DNA of 64,000 nucleotides from Amycolatopsis azurea DSM 43854. GTDB taxonomy: Bacteria; Actinomycetota; Actinomycetes; Mycobacteriales; Pseudonocardiaceae. Numbering within the stretch: position 1 is the stretch's first letter; each line of letters begins with the position of its first letter. The stretch is taken from positions 62,001 through 126,000 of the forward strand of contig NZ_MUXN01000011.1 in NCBI RefSeq assembly GCF_001995215.1. The letters are read 5' to 3'. Of the stretch, positions 50,983 through 60,321 are shown one piece after another. Under the pieces are notes generated by a model, which saw nothing but the letters and a program-made list of their open reading frames with translations, searched no databases and was not told the origin of the DNA. Made by a program: the position numbers and the translations under genes.

Positions 50983-51025
50983 CCGCGTGGAGGGCGAGAC
51001 CGTTCCTGGTCGGCCCTCCACGCGG
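50983..51025. terminator. bidirectional terminator hairpin
   Basis: Arms CCGCGTGGAGGGC / GCCCTCCACGCGG, with an inner GACC/GGTC stem. It lies between the convergent MFS and iclR ends. Confidence 0.85.
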
Positions 51026-51029
51026 CGTT

Positions 51030-51791
51030 TCAGTGTTCGCGGTAGCCGAGACCGGCCGAAACCTGGTGCGCCGCGCGGCCGACGACGCGGTTCAGGCCGC
51101 GCATCCGCGCGGCGGGCATGTACGGCCGTGTCGCCGAAACGCTGATGGCCCCGGCGATCGCGCCGGTGGCGTCCCGGATCGGCGCCGCGACACAGCGGAT
51201 CCCCGGTTCGTTGTCCTCCAGGTCCATCGCCACCCCGGCCTCCGCGTACTCGCGCATGCGCGCCAGGAACGCGTCGAGGTCCTCCGGACGCACCCGGCCC
51301 GGCTCCACCGGCGTCTCGGCGAGGTACAGATCCCGCCATTCCGGCGCGGAGTCCAGCAGCAACGCCATCCCGACGCCGGTGCGGGTCAAGGGCATCCGGT
51401 GCCCGATCCGGGAGCGCATCTCCGCGCCCCGTGAGCCCGGCAGCTTGTCCAGGTACAGCACCGAACCCCCGTCGCGGACGGCCAGATGCACCGTGTCGCG
51501 CAGCTGCTCGGCCAGCTCCTCCAGCACCGGCCGGGCGACCACCGGCAGCGGACTGCCGTGCAGGGCCTGGAAACCCAGTTCGATCAGCGTGGGACCGAGT
51601 GCGTAGCCGTCCCGTCCGGTCCGCAGGTAACCCTCGCTGACCAGCAGCTGGACCAGCCGGTGCGCGGTGCTGCGGCCCAGTCCGGTGTGCTCGACCAGGG
51701 TGCGCAGATCGGTCGCACCGCTCGCGACCGCGCGGATCACCGCGAGGCCGCGGGCGAGGGTCTGGGTGCCGGGCGGCGCTGTCTCGGACAT
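51030..51791 (-). CDS. IclR-family regulator of the dgo operon
   Basis: Regulator of 253 aa. Winged helix-turn-helix at about 10-65 (LARGLAVIRAVASGATDLRTL, then GRSTAHRLVQLLVSEGYL), then an effector-binding IclR domain with the segment GMALLLDSAPEWRDLYLAETPVEP. It faces dgoK across 55 bp and probably senses galactonate or its dehydrated product. A short CCTACATATAGG dyad at 51800-51811 may be a regulatory or -10 element. Confidence 0.88.
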   Translation of the reverse strand: MSETAPPGTQTLARGLAVIRAVASGATDLRTLVEHTGLGRSTAHRLVQLLVSEGYLRTGRDGYALGPTLIELGFQALHGSPLPVVARPVLEELAEQLRDTVHLAVRDGGSVLYLDKLPGSRGAEMRSRIGHRMPLTRTGVGMALLLDSAPEWRDLYLAETPVEPGRVRPEDLDAFLARMREYAEAGVAMDLEDNEPGIRCVAAPIRDATGAIAGAISVSATRPYMPAARMRGLNRVVGRAAHQVSAGLGYREH

Positions 51792-51846
51792 GCCGGAATC
51801 CTACATATAGGGACGCTGATCGCATTATCGGGAACGCGCCCGCACG

Positions 51847-52806
51847 ATGTCGCTCGTGACGGACACCGAACCCGGCCTCATCGCCCTCGACTGGGGAACC
51901 TCCGGTCAGCGCGCCTGGCTGCTCGACGCCGAGGGGGAGATCCTCGACGCCCGCAGGGCTTCCCGCGGTCTGCTGGCGATCACCGAAGGCGTCGATCCGG
52001 GTGACAGGGCGGCCGCGTACGAGCCGGCCTTCCGCGAGATCTGCGGCGACTGGCCCGTTCTCCCGGCCATCGCGTCCGGGATGGTGGGGAGCGCTCAGGG
52101 CTGGGTCGATGCCGGGTATCGCACCGTCCCGGCGAGACTCGACTTCACCTCGCTCGTGCCCGTGCCCCATCGCGACGGCGTACTCCACGTCGTCCCCGGA
52201 CTGCGGATCCCGTCCGGGGACGGCCCCGGCGACGTGATGCGCGGTGAGGAAACCCAGCTGATCGGCGTGCTCGAAGCGCTCGGCGACCCCGGCGGACCAG
52301 TCACGGTGGTGCTCCCCGGTACGCACAGCAAATGGGTCCGCGTCGAGAGCGGGATCGTGACGGATTTCGCCACCGCGATGACCGGCGAGCTGTACGGATT
52401 GCTGATCACGCAGGGCACCCTCGCCCGTACGGCCGCCGACGCGGTCCCCGACGACGCCGCCTTCTCACGAGGTTTGGCCGCCGGACGGCGCTCGCGGGGG
52501 CTCGCCACCGAGGCGTTCGGGGCCCGCCCGCTCGTGCTCGACGGCGTCCTCGAACCGGCATCGCTGCCGGACTACCTCTCGGGCGTGCTCATCGCCGACG
52601 AGGTCTCGCATCTGTTGTGTGACCCGGATTCCCGGCTGGTGTTGTGCGGTGACGGTGAACTGTGCCGCCGCTACGCCCTCGCCCTGGCCGACAGGGGAGT
52701 GGCGGCCACCGTGCTGTCCGAGGACATCGCCGCCCGGGGACTGTGGCGGATCGCGACAGCCGCCGGACTGCTCGAAGACCGTCTCGAAAGGACACTGAAG
52801 CCGTGA
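51847..52806 (+). CDS. dgoK: 2-dehydro-3-deoxygalactonokinase
   Basis: Phosphorylates 2-keto-3-deoxygalactonate at O6. The 319-aa sequence contains the ALDWGTSGQRAWLLD phosphate loop, SGMVGSAQGW, and MRGEETQLIG, all typical of DgoK. First gene of the operon and divergent from iclR. Overlaps the aldolase gene (GTGA). Confidence 0.92.
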   Translation: MSLVTDTEPGLIALDWGTSGQRAWLLDAEGEILDARRASRGLLAITEGVDPGDRAAAYEPAFREICGDWPVLPAIASGMVGSAQGWVDAGYRTVPARLDFTSLVPVPHRDGVLHVVPGLRIPSGDGPGDVMRGEETQLIGVLEALGDPGGPVTVVLPGTHSKWVRVESGIVTDFATAMTGELYGLLITQGTLARTAADAVPDDAAFSRGLAAGRRSRGLATEAFGARPLVLDGVLEPASLPDYLSGVLIADEVSHLLCDPDSRLVLCGDGELCRRYALALADRGVAATVLSEDIAARGLWRIATAAGLLEDRLERTLKP

Positions 52807-53399
52807 CCGGTTTGATCGCGATCCTGCGCGGAGTGACCCCGGCCGAGGTCGTCGGCGTCGGGCGGGCGCTCGTCGACGCGGGATTCCCCGCCATCGAAGT
52901 TCCGCTGAACTCGCCGGAGCCGTTCGAGAGCGTCCGTTTGCTCGCCGACGCGTTCGGTGAGTGGTGCGAGATCGGCGCGGGCACCGTGCTCACCGCCGAA
53001 GACGTCACGCGGGCCCGGGAAGCCGGGGCGCGCATGATCGTGGCACCCAACAGCGATCCCGTGGTCATCTCCGCCGCCGTGGCCGAAGGGATGACGCCGT
53101 ACCCGGGCGTGGCCACCCCCACCGAGGCGTTCGCGGCGCTCGCCGCGGGTGCCCGGCACCTCAAGCTGTTCCCCGCCGGCGCCGTCGGGATCGGGGGCAT
53201 GAAGGCGTGGCGCGCGGTGCTGCCGCGCGAGGTCGAACTGCTGCCTGTCGGCGGCGTCGACGAAACGAACCTGGCGGCCTGGGCCGCCGCCGGGGCGGCC
53301 GGAGCGGGACTGGGGTCCTGTCTCTACCGGCCGGGTGACAGCGCGGACGCGGTCGCCGTCCGTGCCCGCGCACTTTCCGAGATCTGGCACCAGGGATAG
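52803..53399 (+). CDS. dgoA: 2-dehydro-3-deoxy-6-phosphogalactonate aldolase
   Basis: Class I aldolase of 198 aa producing pyruvate and glyceraldehyde-3-phosphate. ILRG near the N-terminus, [13 protein letters not shown], and the Schiff-base Lys in [11 protein letters not shown] identify the KDPG/KDPGal aldolase family; the neighbours set the galactonate specificity. Start GTG 52803 overlaps the dgoK stop. Shorter than the fused DgoA of enterobacteria, which is often split from DgoD as here. Confidence 0.92.
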   Translation: MTGLIAILRGVTPAEVVGVGRALVDAGFPAIEVPLNSPEPFESVRLLADAFGEWCEIGAGTVLTAEDVTRAREAGARMIVAPNSDPVVISAAVAEGMTPYPGVATPTEAFAALAAGARHLKLFPAGAVGIGGMKAWRAVLPREVELLPVGGVDETNLAAWAAAGAAGAGLGSCLYRPGDSADAVAVRARALSEIWHQG

Positions 53400-53409
53400 G
53401 AAGACAACC

Positions 53410-54558
53410 ATGAAGATCGTGTCAATGACGACATATCAGGTGCCGCCTCGCTGGTCGTTCCTGAAGATCGAAACCGACGCGGGCATCACCGGATGGGGCG
53501 AGCCGGTGCTGGAGGGCCGCGCCTCCTCCGTGGCGGCCACCGTCGAGGAGCTTTCCGACTACCTGATCGGCAAGGATCCCTCGCATATCGAGGATCTGTG
53601 GACGGTCCTCTACCGGGGCGGGTTCTACCGCGGCGGCGGCATCCACATGAGCGCGCTGGCCGGGATCGACCAGGCCCTGTGGGACATCAAGGGCAAGGCG
53701 CTCGGTGTGCCGGTCCACGAACTTCTCGGCGGGCGGGTGCGCGACCGGATCAAGGTGTACTCGTGGATCGGCGGCGACCGTCCCGCCGAGACCGCCCGCG
53801 CCGCGCGCGAGGTGGTGGACCGCGGGTTCAGCGCGGTGAAGATGAACGGGACCGAGGAACTGTCCTATCTGGACACCTGGGACAAGGTGGATCGCTGCGT
53901 GGCCAACGTGGACGCCGTGCGCCAGGCGGTGGGCCCGGACATCGGCATCGGGGTGGACTTCCACGGCCGCGTGCACAAGCCGATGGCCAAGGTCCTGCTG
54001 CGCGAACTGGAGCCGTTCCGGCTGATGTTCGTCGAGGAACCGGTGCTGTCCGAACACGTCGACGGCTTCGCGGAAGTCCTGCGCACCTCGCCGATCCCGA
54101 TCGCGCTCGGCGAGCGGCTCTTTTCCAGGTGGGACTTCAAGGCCGTGCTGGCTTCGGGCGCTGTCGACATCATCCAGCCGGACCCGTCGCACTGCGGCGG
54201 CATCACCGAAGCGCGCAAGATCGCGCACATGGCCGAGGCCTACGACGTCGGCCTCGCCCTGCACTGCCCGCTCGGCCCGATCGCGCTGGCGGCGTGCCTG
54301 CAGATCGACGCGGGCTGCTACAACGCGACGATCCAGGAACAGAGCCTCGGCATCCACTACAACACGAGCAACGACCTGCTCGACTACGTCACGGACCCCG
54401 CGGTGTTCGCCTACGAGGACGGACAGGTCACCATCCCTCGCGGGCCCGGGCTGGGCATCGAGATCAACGAGGAGTACGTCACCGAACGCGCGGCCGAGGG
54501 ACATCGCTGGCGGAATCCGGTGTGGCGGCACACCGACGGCTCGTTCGCCGAGTGGTGA
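53410..54558 (+). CDS. dgoD: D-galactonate dehydratase
   Basis: Enolase-superfamily enzyme of 382 aa that dehydrates D-galactonate to 2-keto-3-deoxygalactonate. Metal ligands are in GVDFHGR, FVEEPV and ALGERLF; the catalytic His is in [11 protein letters not shown]. Length and motifs fit GalD of the mandelate racemase group. AGGA about 7-10 nt before ATG 53410. Its stop overlaps the transporter start. Confidence 0.93.
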   Translation: MKIVSMTTYQVPPRWSFLKIETDAGITGWGEPVLEGRASSVAATVEELSDYLIGKDPSHIEDLWTVLYRGGFYRGGGIHMSALAGIDQALWDIKGKALGVPVHELLGGRVRDRIKVYSWIGGDRPAETARAAREVVDRGFSAVKMNGTEELSYLDTWDKVDRCVANVDAVRQAVGPDIGIGVDFHGRVHKPMAKVLLRELEPFRLMFVEEPVLSEHVDGFAEVLRTSPIPIALGERLFSRWDFKAVLASGAVDIIQPDPSHCGGITEARKIAHMAEAYDVGLALHCPLGPIALAACLQIDAGCYNATIQEQSLGIHYNTSNDLLDYVTDPAVFAYEDGQVTIPRGPGLGIEINEEYVTERAAEGHRWRNPVWRHTDGSFAEW

Positions 54559-55895
54559 GCGCCATGGCGACGTCCGTCCACCCGGGACTCACCGCGCGTC
54601 CGTCCCGGTACCGTGTGCTCATCGCGGCGATGCTGTTCATCACCGTCGTCATCAACTACCTCGACCGCTCGAACCTGTCGATCGCGATGCCCGCGATCGC
54701 CGGCGAGCTCGATCTGTCCAAAGCGGAACAGGGCCTGCTCCTGTCGGCCTTCGGCTGGACCTACGCCGCGTTGCAGCTGCCCGGCGGCTGGCTGGTCGAC
54801 AAGATCCCGCCGCGGCTGCTCTACCCGGCCTGCCTGGTCCTGTGGTCGCTCGCGACGTTGTTCATGGGCGTGATCGGCGGGTTCGTGGCGCTGATCGCGT
54901 TGCGGCTGATGGTCGGTGTCTTCGAGGCGCCCGCGTATCCGATCAACAGCAAGATCGCGACCGTCTGGTTCCCGGAACGCGAACGTGCCACCGCGATCGG
55001 TTTCTACACCTCGGGCCAGTTCATCGGACTCGCGCTGCTGACGCCCGTGCTTTCCTGGTTGCAGGCGATGCTTTCGTGGCACTGGGTGTTCATCGCGACC
55101 GGACTGGTCGGCATCCTGTGGGCGGCGCTTTGGTACGCGAAGTACCGCGAGCCGCGCGACTCCCGCGCCAACGACGCCGAGGTGGAGCTGATCCGCTCCG
55201 GCGGCGGCCTGGTGGATCTGGCACGTGAACGGCCGGAGCGCGCGCGGATCACCAAGGCGGACCTGGCGACCGTGCTGGGCAGCCGGAAACTGTGGGGCAT
55301 CTACTTCGGACAGTTCTGCCTCACCTCGACGCTCTGGTTCTTCCTCACCTGGTTCCCGACGTACCTCGTCGAGTACCGGGGGATGGACTACATCAAGTCC
55401 GGCTTCCTGGCGTCGCTGCCGTTCATCGCGGCGCTGGTCGGTGTGCTCGCCTCCGGTGTGCTGTCGGACTTCCTGGTCCGGCGCGGGGTTTCGCTCGGGG
55501 CGGCCCGCAAGGGGCCGATCATCGCCGGGCTGGTACTGAGCACCGTGATGGTCGGGGCCGGGTTCACCGACTCGACCGCGCTGGTCATCGTGATCCTGTC
55601 GGTGGCCTTCTTCGGCAACGGTCTCGCGTCGATCACCTGGTCGCTGGTGTCCGCGCTGGCGCCGCGGCGGCTGCTCGGACTGACCGGCGGGATGTTCAAC
55701 TTCATCGGGAACCTGTCGTCGATCGCCACCCCGATCGTCATCGGCCTGATCGTCACCGACGACAGCTTCGCGCCCGGCTTCGCCTACATGACCGTGATCA
55801 CGATCGCCGGGATCCTTTCTTACGTCTTCCTCGTCGGCAAGGTCGAACGCGTCACCGAACGAACCCCGGCGGTCGTGAGCGGCAAGGCCGGTTAG
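54555..55895 (+). CDS. dgoT: D-galactonate MFS transporter
   Basis: Anion:cation symporter of 446 aa from GTG 54555 (GTGA overlap with dgoD); ATG 54564 is an equally possible start. Twelve membrane helices; [22 protein letters not shown] after helix 1 and the motif [20 protein letters not shown] are typical of DgoT/hexuronate transporters. Completes the galactonate pathway: uptake, dehydration, phosphorylation and cleavage are all encoded in one unit. Confidence 0.9.
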   Translation: MSAMATSVHPGLTARPSRYRVLIAAMLFITVVINYLDRSNLSIAMPAIAGELDLSKAEQGLLLSAFGWTYAALQLPGGWLVDKIPPRLLYPACLVLWSLATLFMGVIGGFVALIALRLMVGVFEAPAYPINSKIATVWFPERERATAIGFYTSGQFIGLALLTPVLSWLQAMLSWHWVFIATGLVGILWAALWYAKYREPRDSRANDAEVELIRSGGGLVDLARERPERARITKADLATVLGSRKLWGIYFGQFCLTSTLWFFLTWFPTYLVEYRGMDYIKSGFLASLPFIAALVGVLASGVLSDFLVRRGVSLGAARKGPIIAGLVLSTVMVGAGFTDSTALVIVILSVAFFGNGLASITWSLVSALAPRRLLGLTGGMFNFIGNLSSIATPIVIGLIVTDDSFAPGFAYMTVITIAGILSYVFLVGKVERVTERTPAVVSGKAG

Positions 55896-56158
55896 GACCA
55901 ACCGTGTCGTCCCTCCAGTCACGAGTGTCGTCCGTCTGATCACGTGAGTTCGCCGCTCGATCACGTGCACCCGGCTTCGGATGATGCGAAAGCCACTTTC
56001 GCAACACCGCTTTCTCACCGTTCTCTTGACGGTAAGGCTGGGCGGGGCGGGCGATTCGCGTGATCAGACGGCGATCACGTGAGTTACGCCTCCAAGCACG
56101 CGAGTCACGCCTTCGGCCCGGCCAAAGAACCCGGGCGAACGCGTCGGCAGTGACCCGG
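55896..56158. repeat. two 21-bp-phased repeats with a half D palindrome between
   Basis: Units at 55903, 55924 and 55945 (GTGTCGTCC...GATCACG), a half D (GATGCGAAAGCCACTTTCGC) around 55983-56006, and reversed/forward units at 56057, 56078 and 56099. GTCTGATCACG on the left is inverted as CGTGATCAGAC on the right. Lies between convergent dgoT and the methyltransferase gene; nothing else is seen here. Confidence 0.8.
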
Positions 56159-56995
56159 TCATTCCTTGGAAAGGAAGAAATACGCGTACCGTTCGTCGAG
56201 TTCGTTCCGCGGTACCAGCCGGACCCCGCGCGGGACGAGGCCGCAGCGCCCGGCGAGTTCCCAGAAGCCGTGGATCGGGTAGGTCGTCATGTTCGCGAGG
56301 CCACGCCGGTAGGAGCGCCGCCGGGGTTTGGTGCGCCAGTCGCCGGTTTCGTACTTGATCTGGATCAGGGCGAGGCCGCCGGGCGCGAGGAGATCGTGGG
56401 CGACGCGCAGCAGTCGTTCGCCGTATTCCGGCGAGGGGATCAGCTCGAAGACGTAGAAGCACAGGAACACGTCGCAGACGCCGTCGATGTCCCCGAGCGC
56501 GGATTCCGGATTGGCGACCTCGACGGCCACCGGCTGAAAGGCCGTGTCGCAGACGCTCGCGATCTGCCTGCCGCACTCCTCGAGCGATTCGCGGGAGATG
56601 TCGACTCCGATGAACTCCTTGGCACGTGGTGCGAAACGCACCGCGTTCGCGCCGCCACCACAGCCCCACTCGACCACCCGGTCCCAGGACCGGGAGAACC
56701 CCGCCATCCGTGCCCCGGCTTCGAACAGGTCGAGGTGGTCCGCGCCGATCCGGTCCCACAGGTCGGTACCCCGGAAGGCGGGAGCCTCCCGCCAATGCGA
56801 GTCGGCGGCCCACCGGGATCCCTTCGGGCGCCGCCAGTAGTCCTGCGCGTCGGCGGCGATCGTCGAGTCGGGTTGCCGGAGGCCCGCGGTCGAAAGAGTG
56901 CGTTGTAGGAGGTCTTCCGCGGTGACGGCGAGGCGTTTTCCGTGGGCCACGGCGACTTCCCAGGGTCTTCTGCTCGTGCCGGTTCCTTCTGGCAT
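56159..56995 (-). CDS. class I SAM-dependent methyltransferase
   Basis: Methyltransferase of 278 aa; ATG 56995. The SAM-binding motif VVEWGCGGGANAVRFA is at about residue 107, followed by FIGVDISRESLEECG. The domain sits behind about 100 residues with an aromatic-rich WRRPKGSRWAADSHWREAPAF element. Substrate unknown. Alone on its strand; upstream is a 330-bp region before the AhpD-like gene. Confidence 0.85.
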   Translation of the reverse strand: MPEGTGTSRRPWEVAVAHGKRLAVTAEDLLQRTLSTAGLRQPDSTIAADAQDYWRRPKGSRWAADSHWREAPAFRGTDLWDRIGADHLDLFEAGARMAGFSRSWDRVVEWGCGGGANAVRFAPRAKEFIGVDISRESLEECGRQIASVCDTAFQPVAVEVANPESALGDIDGVCDVFLCFYVFELIPSPEYGERLLRVAHDLLAPGGLALIQIKYETGDWRTKPRRRSYRRGLANMTTYPIHGFWELAGRCGLVPRGVRLVPRNELDERYAYFFLSKE

Positions 56996-57325
56996 GGGAA
57001 AGCCTTTCGCTGAAGGGACGTGGACGCGGATGCCGGTCCGAAGATCCGCGTGGTGCGATGGTTCGTCACACTTCTCTGGCGCAAGGGGCGACCGGGCCGG
57101 GAGGTAATCCCGTGCCACACAAACATCTTACGGGTTCGGTTCGCGCAGGTGACTTCGCAAAAGCCTGCCCTGGAGAGCTTTCTGTTGGGCAGTATCGTGC
57201 GCCGGGGCGAACCGCCCTAGTCACAGTGGTCGAGTGCCGACCATGGTCCATGACCGCCAGGGCTCACATTTCGTGGGGGTGCGTCGTCGGTAGGGCAGAA
57301 CACCCACTACGACAAGGAGATCACG
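56996..57325. other. intergenic region before the AhpD-like gene
   Basis: No gene supported. Contains the promoter region of the methyltransferase (left) and a candidate ECF41 promoter at 57262-57288 (right). Remainder shows no clear structure. Confidence 0.6.
57262..57288 (+). promoter_or_regulatory. ECF41-type promoter of the AhpD-like gene
   Basis: GCTCACA, exactly 16 nt, then CGTC. The known ECF41 consensus is TGTCACA-N16-CGTC. 38 nt before ATG 57326. Confidence 0.7.
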
Positions 57326-57796
57326 ATGGACGCCCGGCTCGACTACTTCGGCAACCCGGTCGGCGGAAAGTTCATGAAGACCATCATCTCGGCAGGGCGG
57401 GCGCTGGCGGGCTCGTCCTTGCCGGTCACGATCCAGGAACTGGTGAGGATGCGCGCGAGCCAGATCAACGGCTGCGCGGTGTGCCTGGACATCCACACGA
57501 AGGAAGCCGCCGCGGCGGGTGAATCCGCCGTGCGGATCAACCTGGTCGCGGCGTGGCGGGAGGCGACGGTCTTCAGCGAGGTCGAGCGTTCCGCGCTGGA
57601 GCTGACCGAACAGGCCTGCCGGATGGCCGACGGCGGTGAGGTCACCGACGAGGCGTGGGCGAACGCCGCCCGGCATTTCGACGAGGACCAGCTCGCCGCG
57701 CTGGTCGCGGTGATCTCGCTGATCAACGCCTTCAACCGGGTGAACGCCATCGTCCGGAACCCCGCGGGCGACTACGTGGCCGGGCAGTTCGCCTGA
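57326..57796 (+). CDS. carboxymuconolactone decarboxylase/AhpD-like protein
   Basis: Protein of 156 aa with the AhpD active-site pattern NGCAVCLDIHTKEA (CxxC...H at about 51-58). Such proteins act as peroxidase partners or decarboxylases. AAGGAG 6 nt before ATG. AhpD/CMD genes next to ECF41 sigma factors are the standard arrangement, and the promoter here matches, so this is a probable target of the sigma factor at 58305-59234. The SnoaL-like gene follows after a hairpin. Confidence 0.88.
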   Translation: MDARLDYFGNPVGGKFMKTIISAGRALAGSSLPVTIQELVRMRASQINGCAVCLDIHTKEAAAAGESAVRINLVAAWREATVFSEVERSALELTEQACRMADGGEVTDEAWANAARHFDEDQLAALVAVISLINAFNRVNAIVRNPAGDYVAGQFA

Positions 57797-57809
57797 CCTC
57801 GTCCGGTGT

Positions 57810-57843
57810 GCCGGGCCCCGTGCCGTCCGGTGCGGGGCCCGGC
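57810..57843 (+). terminator. hairpin between ahpD-like and snoaL-like genes
   Basis: GCCGGGCCCCG / CGGGGCCCGGC with a 12-nt loop, 13 nt after the stop. May terminate or attenuate transcription into 57867. Confidence 0.7.
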
Positions 57844-57866
57844 TCCGACAACTTTCGGGAGAAACC

Positions 57867-58301
57867 ATGACCATGAAAGAAAAAGCACGCAATCTGGCGG
57901 CGTTCGAACGCTTTCACGACGCGACCAACACCGGCAGTGTCCAGCTCGTCGAGAGGACGATCGACGAGGTCGTCGACCCGGAAGTGGTGTTCCACTCGCC
58001 GGTCCCGATGGACACGACAGGGGCGCGGGCGCTGAAACAAGTGTGGACGGTGCTGCTTCGCGCGTTCCCCGATCTTCGGGTCGAGGCCGAGGACGTGCTG
58101 GCCGACGGGGACAGGGTCGTCTGCCGGAACACCGTCACCGGTACCCACCAAGGTGAGTTCAGGGGTATCCCGGCGACGGGAAAGACGGTCTCCTACCGGG
58201 AGATCTTCATTTTCCGGTTCGCCGGAGGGCGGATCGTCGAGATCTGGGGCGTCGTCGACGTCCTGACCCAGCTGCGGCAACTCGGCGCTCTCGCGGCTTA
58301 G
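57867..58301 (+). CDS. SnoaL-like ester cyclase/polyketide-cyclase-fold protein
   Basis: Protein of 144 aa with the NTF2-like fold of SnoaL/DUF4440: VFHSPVPMDTTG, DLRVEAEDVLADGDRVVCRNTVTGTH, and GRIVEIWGVVDVL. ATG 57867 with GGGAG about 6-10 nt upstream. Its C-terminus is 3 nt from the convergent sigma factor's end. SnoaL-type domains also form the C-terminal part of that sigma factor, so the two may share a ligand. Enzymatic function not assigned. Confidence 0.82.
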   Translation: MTMKEKARNLAAFERFHDATNTGSVQLVERTIDEVVDPEVVFHSPVPMDTTGARALKQVWTVLLRAFPDLRVEAEDVLADGDRVVCRNTVTGTHQGEFRGIPATGKTVSYREIFIFRFAGGRIVEIWGVVDVLTQLRQLGALAA

Positions 58302-58304
58302 CGG

Positions 58305-59234
58305 TCAGGCGTCCGTCCACGGCCGGAGTTTCTCGGGGTTCCGCACACCCCAGATGCGCCGGATGCGGTCTTCGGCGACGTGGAACGCGAACACCGCGAC
58401 GGTCAGCCCGGCCTGCTGGAGCACGAGGCCGGGCCGGCCGTTGACGGTCCGCTCCAGCAGTTCGTGGCCGGACGCCTTGCCCGCCACCTCCAGGAGATAG
58501 GACGCGACCTGCTCGCGGCCCTCGAAAGGATGGAGCGCGGCGCTGACGAGTCCGCCGCCGTCGCCGACAGCCTTGACATCGGGATCGAGCAGACCGATGA
58601 GCGCTTCGATGTCCCTGGCCTCCCAGGCTTTCTTGAATTCCTTGACGAGGTTCGCTTGCCGGGCGACCGGGGCAGGGGAGACCTGCGTCGCGCGGATGCG
58701 GCGGCGCGCGGAGGAGGCCAGCTGGCGGCAGGCGGCGGGGGAGCGGCCGACGATCTCCGCCACCTCGGCGAAGGGATAGCGGAAGACGTCGTGCAGCACG
58801 AACGCGACCCGCTCGGCCGGGGTCAGTGACTCGAGCACGACGAGGAACGCCATGTTGATCGACTCGTCGAGGGTGATCCGGTCGGCCGGGTCGGCGGCCG
58901 GTGGCCGTCCGGTCGTCCACGTGACCTGTCCCGGCAGCGGTTCGGGGAGCCATTCGCCGACGTAGCGTTCCCGCCTGGCGCGGGCCGAGCCGAGGAGGTC
59001 CAGGCAGATGCGGCCGGCGACCGTCGTCAGCCAGGCACCGGGGGAGTCGATCGCCGCCCGCTGGGCCGGGGACAGGGCATACCAGCGGGTGTAGGTCTCC
59101 TGCACCACGTCCTCGGCCTCGGAAAGCGATCCGACCAGGCGATACGCGATCCCGATCAGCTGACGCCGCTCACTCACGATCGCCTTCAGGCCCGGGGCGA
59201 GCGGATCGTGGGCCTGCTCGGATGGATCGGTCAT
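58305..59234 (-). CDS. sigJ: ECF41 sigma factor with SnoaL-like C-terminal domain (SigJ type)
   Basis: Sigma factor of 309 aa. Region 2 at about 20-90 (IGIAYRLVGSLSEAEDVVQETYTRWY), region 4 at about 130-190 (LTPAERVAFVLHDVFRYPFAEVAEIVGRSP), and a SnoaL-like domain at about 200-309 that in this family controls promoter use. It faces the AhpD-like unit. A second CTCACA-N16-CGTC promoter at 59275-59301 precedes it, suggesting autoregulation. No anti-sigma factor is expected or seen. Confidence 0.9.
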   Translation of the reverse strand: MTDPSEQAHDPLAPGLKAIVSERRQLIGIAYRLVGSLSEAEDVVQETYTRWYALSPAQRAAIDSPGAWLTTVAGRICLDLLGSARARRERYVGEWLPEPLPGQVTWTTGRPPAADPADRITLDESINMAFLVVLESLTPAERVAFVLHDVFRYPFAEVAEIVGRSPAACRQLASSARRRIRATQVSPAPVARQANLVKEFKKAWEARDIEALIGLLDPDVKAVGDGGGLVSAALHPFEGREQVASYLLEVAGKASGHELLERTVNGRPGLVLQQAGLTVAVFAFHVAEDRIRRIWGVRNPEKLRPWTDA

Positions 59235-59274
59235 GGGATTCCCGCCTCAGAGTCGCGTGCCTCGTCCCGGATAC

Positions 59275-59301
59275 GACGAGAGAGCGCCGCCGGATGTGAG
59301 G
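59275..59301 (-). promoter_or_regulatory. ECF41-type promoter of the sigma gene
   Basis: On the minus strand CCTCACA, 16 nt, CGTC; the same layout and spacing as at 57262-57288. About 40 nt upstream of the ATG at 59234. Confidence 0.7.
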
Positions 59302-59325
59302 TCATCTCACCAGGCTTGAGGACGG

Positions 59326-60144
59326 TTATGCCGGCACAGTGCGGGGAAAGTCCTTTCGCTTGATCTTGGCCCGGCGCCCGTCCGGATGGTGGAAGACGAT
59401 GCCCTCCGCCGGATGTCCGGGGGAGAACTGGCTGTCCAGTGTGGCGAGGAAGTCCCGCAGTTCGGCGTAGCTGCGCGGCGCCTCGGGCAGGGCCGGTGCC
59501 TGGAAGTTGAAGGGGATGCACCGGTGTTCGTCCAGTCCCAGGGGGTTGCCCTGGATGCGGGGACCGAGCGCCTCGCTCGGGTGCTCCCCGTCCGGCCATC
59601 CGGACACGTCGGTGTTCGCGGCCGCCGAGAGGATCCACTTGTCGTCGGCGGACTCGCTGTCGGTGTCCACGTACCAGCCGTCCACGATGCCCTGCTGCTT
59701 CTGCGCCTTGCTCGGGTTGCGCCGCTTCTCGACCCGGACCAGCTGACCGGCACGCACGGTCAACCGGATGTTGGTGCCGTCGAGCTTCTCGGTCCCCACC
59801 CCGGCGCCGTCGAAGACCCACGCGCACTCGGCGCGAGGTCTGTCGACGACGTGGAAGCGCTCATCGCGCTCGAAAAGCGTGGGGATCTTCTCCATGACGG
59901 TCTTCCCTTTCACGACGTGCCCGATGAGTTCTTCAGGGGTGATGACGCCGCTGGCCAGCCCGCCGGCGAGCGCCCGGATCAGCTCCGCCACGGGGACGTC
60001 GGCCTCGACCGCGACATGCTTGAGCGCTTTCTTCTCCTCCGGGGAGATCCAGGCGACCAGCCGCGACCAGCCCTCGGGAGGCGTCCATCGGGCCAGCTTC
60101 GCTGGGTCTTTGCGCGGCCTGCCTCGTCCTCGTACCTCATCCAC
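59326..60144 (-). CDS. RNA ligase-family protein with N-terminal ribbon-helix-helix-like region
   Basis: Protein of 272 aa from GTG 60144. Residues about 1-80 include RGRGRPRKDPAK and a helix pair (SPEEKKALKHVAVEADVPVAELIRAL) resembling ribbon-helix-helix DNA-binding segments. Residues about 85-272 carry nucleotidyltransferase motifs: Lys120 in EKLDGTN (motif I, adenylation), EGIVF (motif IV) and KIKRKDF (motif V), as in RNA ligases. The fusion suggests repair or tagging of RNA or DNA under a DNA-binding tether. Start is not certain; an internal ATG in KTVMEK would remove the first region. Phage-like families are relatives, but no other phage gene is near. Confidence 0.75.
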   Translation of the reverse strand: MDEVRGRGRPRKDPAKLARWTPPEGWSRLVAWISPEEKKALKHVAVEADVPVAELIRALAGGLASGVITPEELIGHVVKGKTVMEKIPTLFERDERFHVVDRPRAECAWVFDGAGVGTEKLDGTNIRLTVRAGQLVRVEKRRNPSKAQKQQGIVDGWYVDTDSESADDKWILSAAANTDVSGWPDGEHPSEALGPRIQGNPLGLDEHRCIPFNFQAPALPEAPRSYAELRDFLATLDSQFSPGHPAEGIVFHHPDGRRAKIKRKDFPRTVPA

Positions 60145-60321
60145 GGCCGAACCGTAGCCAGCCGTGAGGACTTGTGTCAATTGGCATAACAGAAAATAGT
60201 TTCGGGGAGCGGTGAGGCGGGGTGCTTTTGTGACTGAAGTGATTGGTGGGACCGGTGAGGCGTCGGTGTCGTGTCTTGGGTGCCTACTGGATTTCGGCCG
60301 CGGTCGGTTCCCAGGCGGCAG

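Noticed and set aside
51800..51811. CCTACATATAGG as an IclR operator.
   Set aside because: Short, with imperfect inner pairing; it may only be a -10 region. Mentioned in the regulator entry but not called as a feature.
57058..57522. A 154-aa frame starting before the AhpD-like gene in another frame.
   Set aside because: It overlaps the AhpD-like gene with its strong ribosome-binding site and gives an Arg/Gly/His-rich peptide without a domain.
59326..60144. Prophage remnant based on an RNA ligase gene.
   Set aside because: No integrase, capsid, tail or attachment repeats near; ligase alone is not sufficient.
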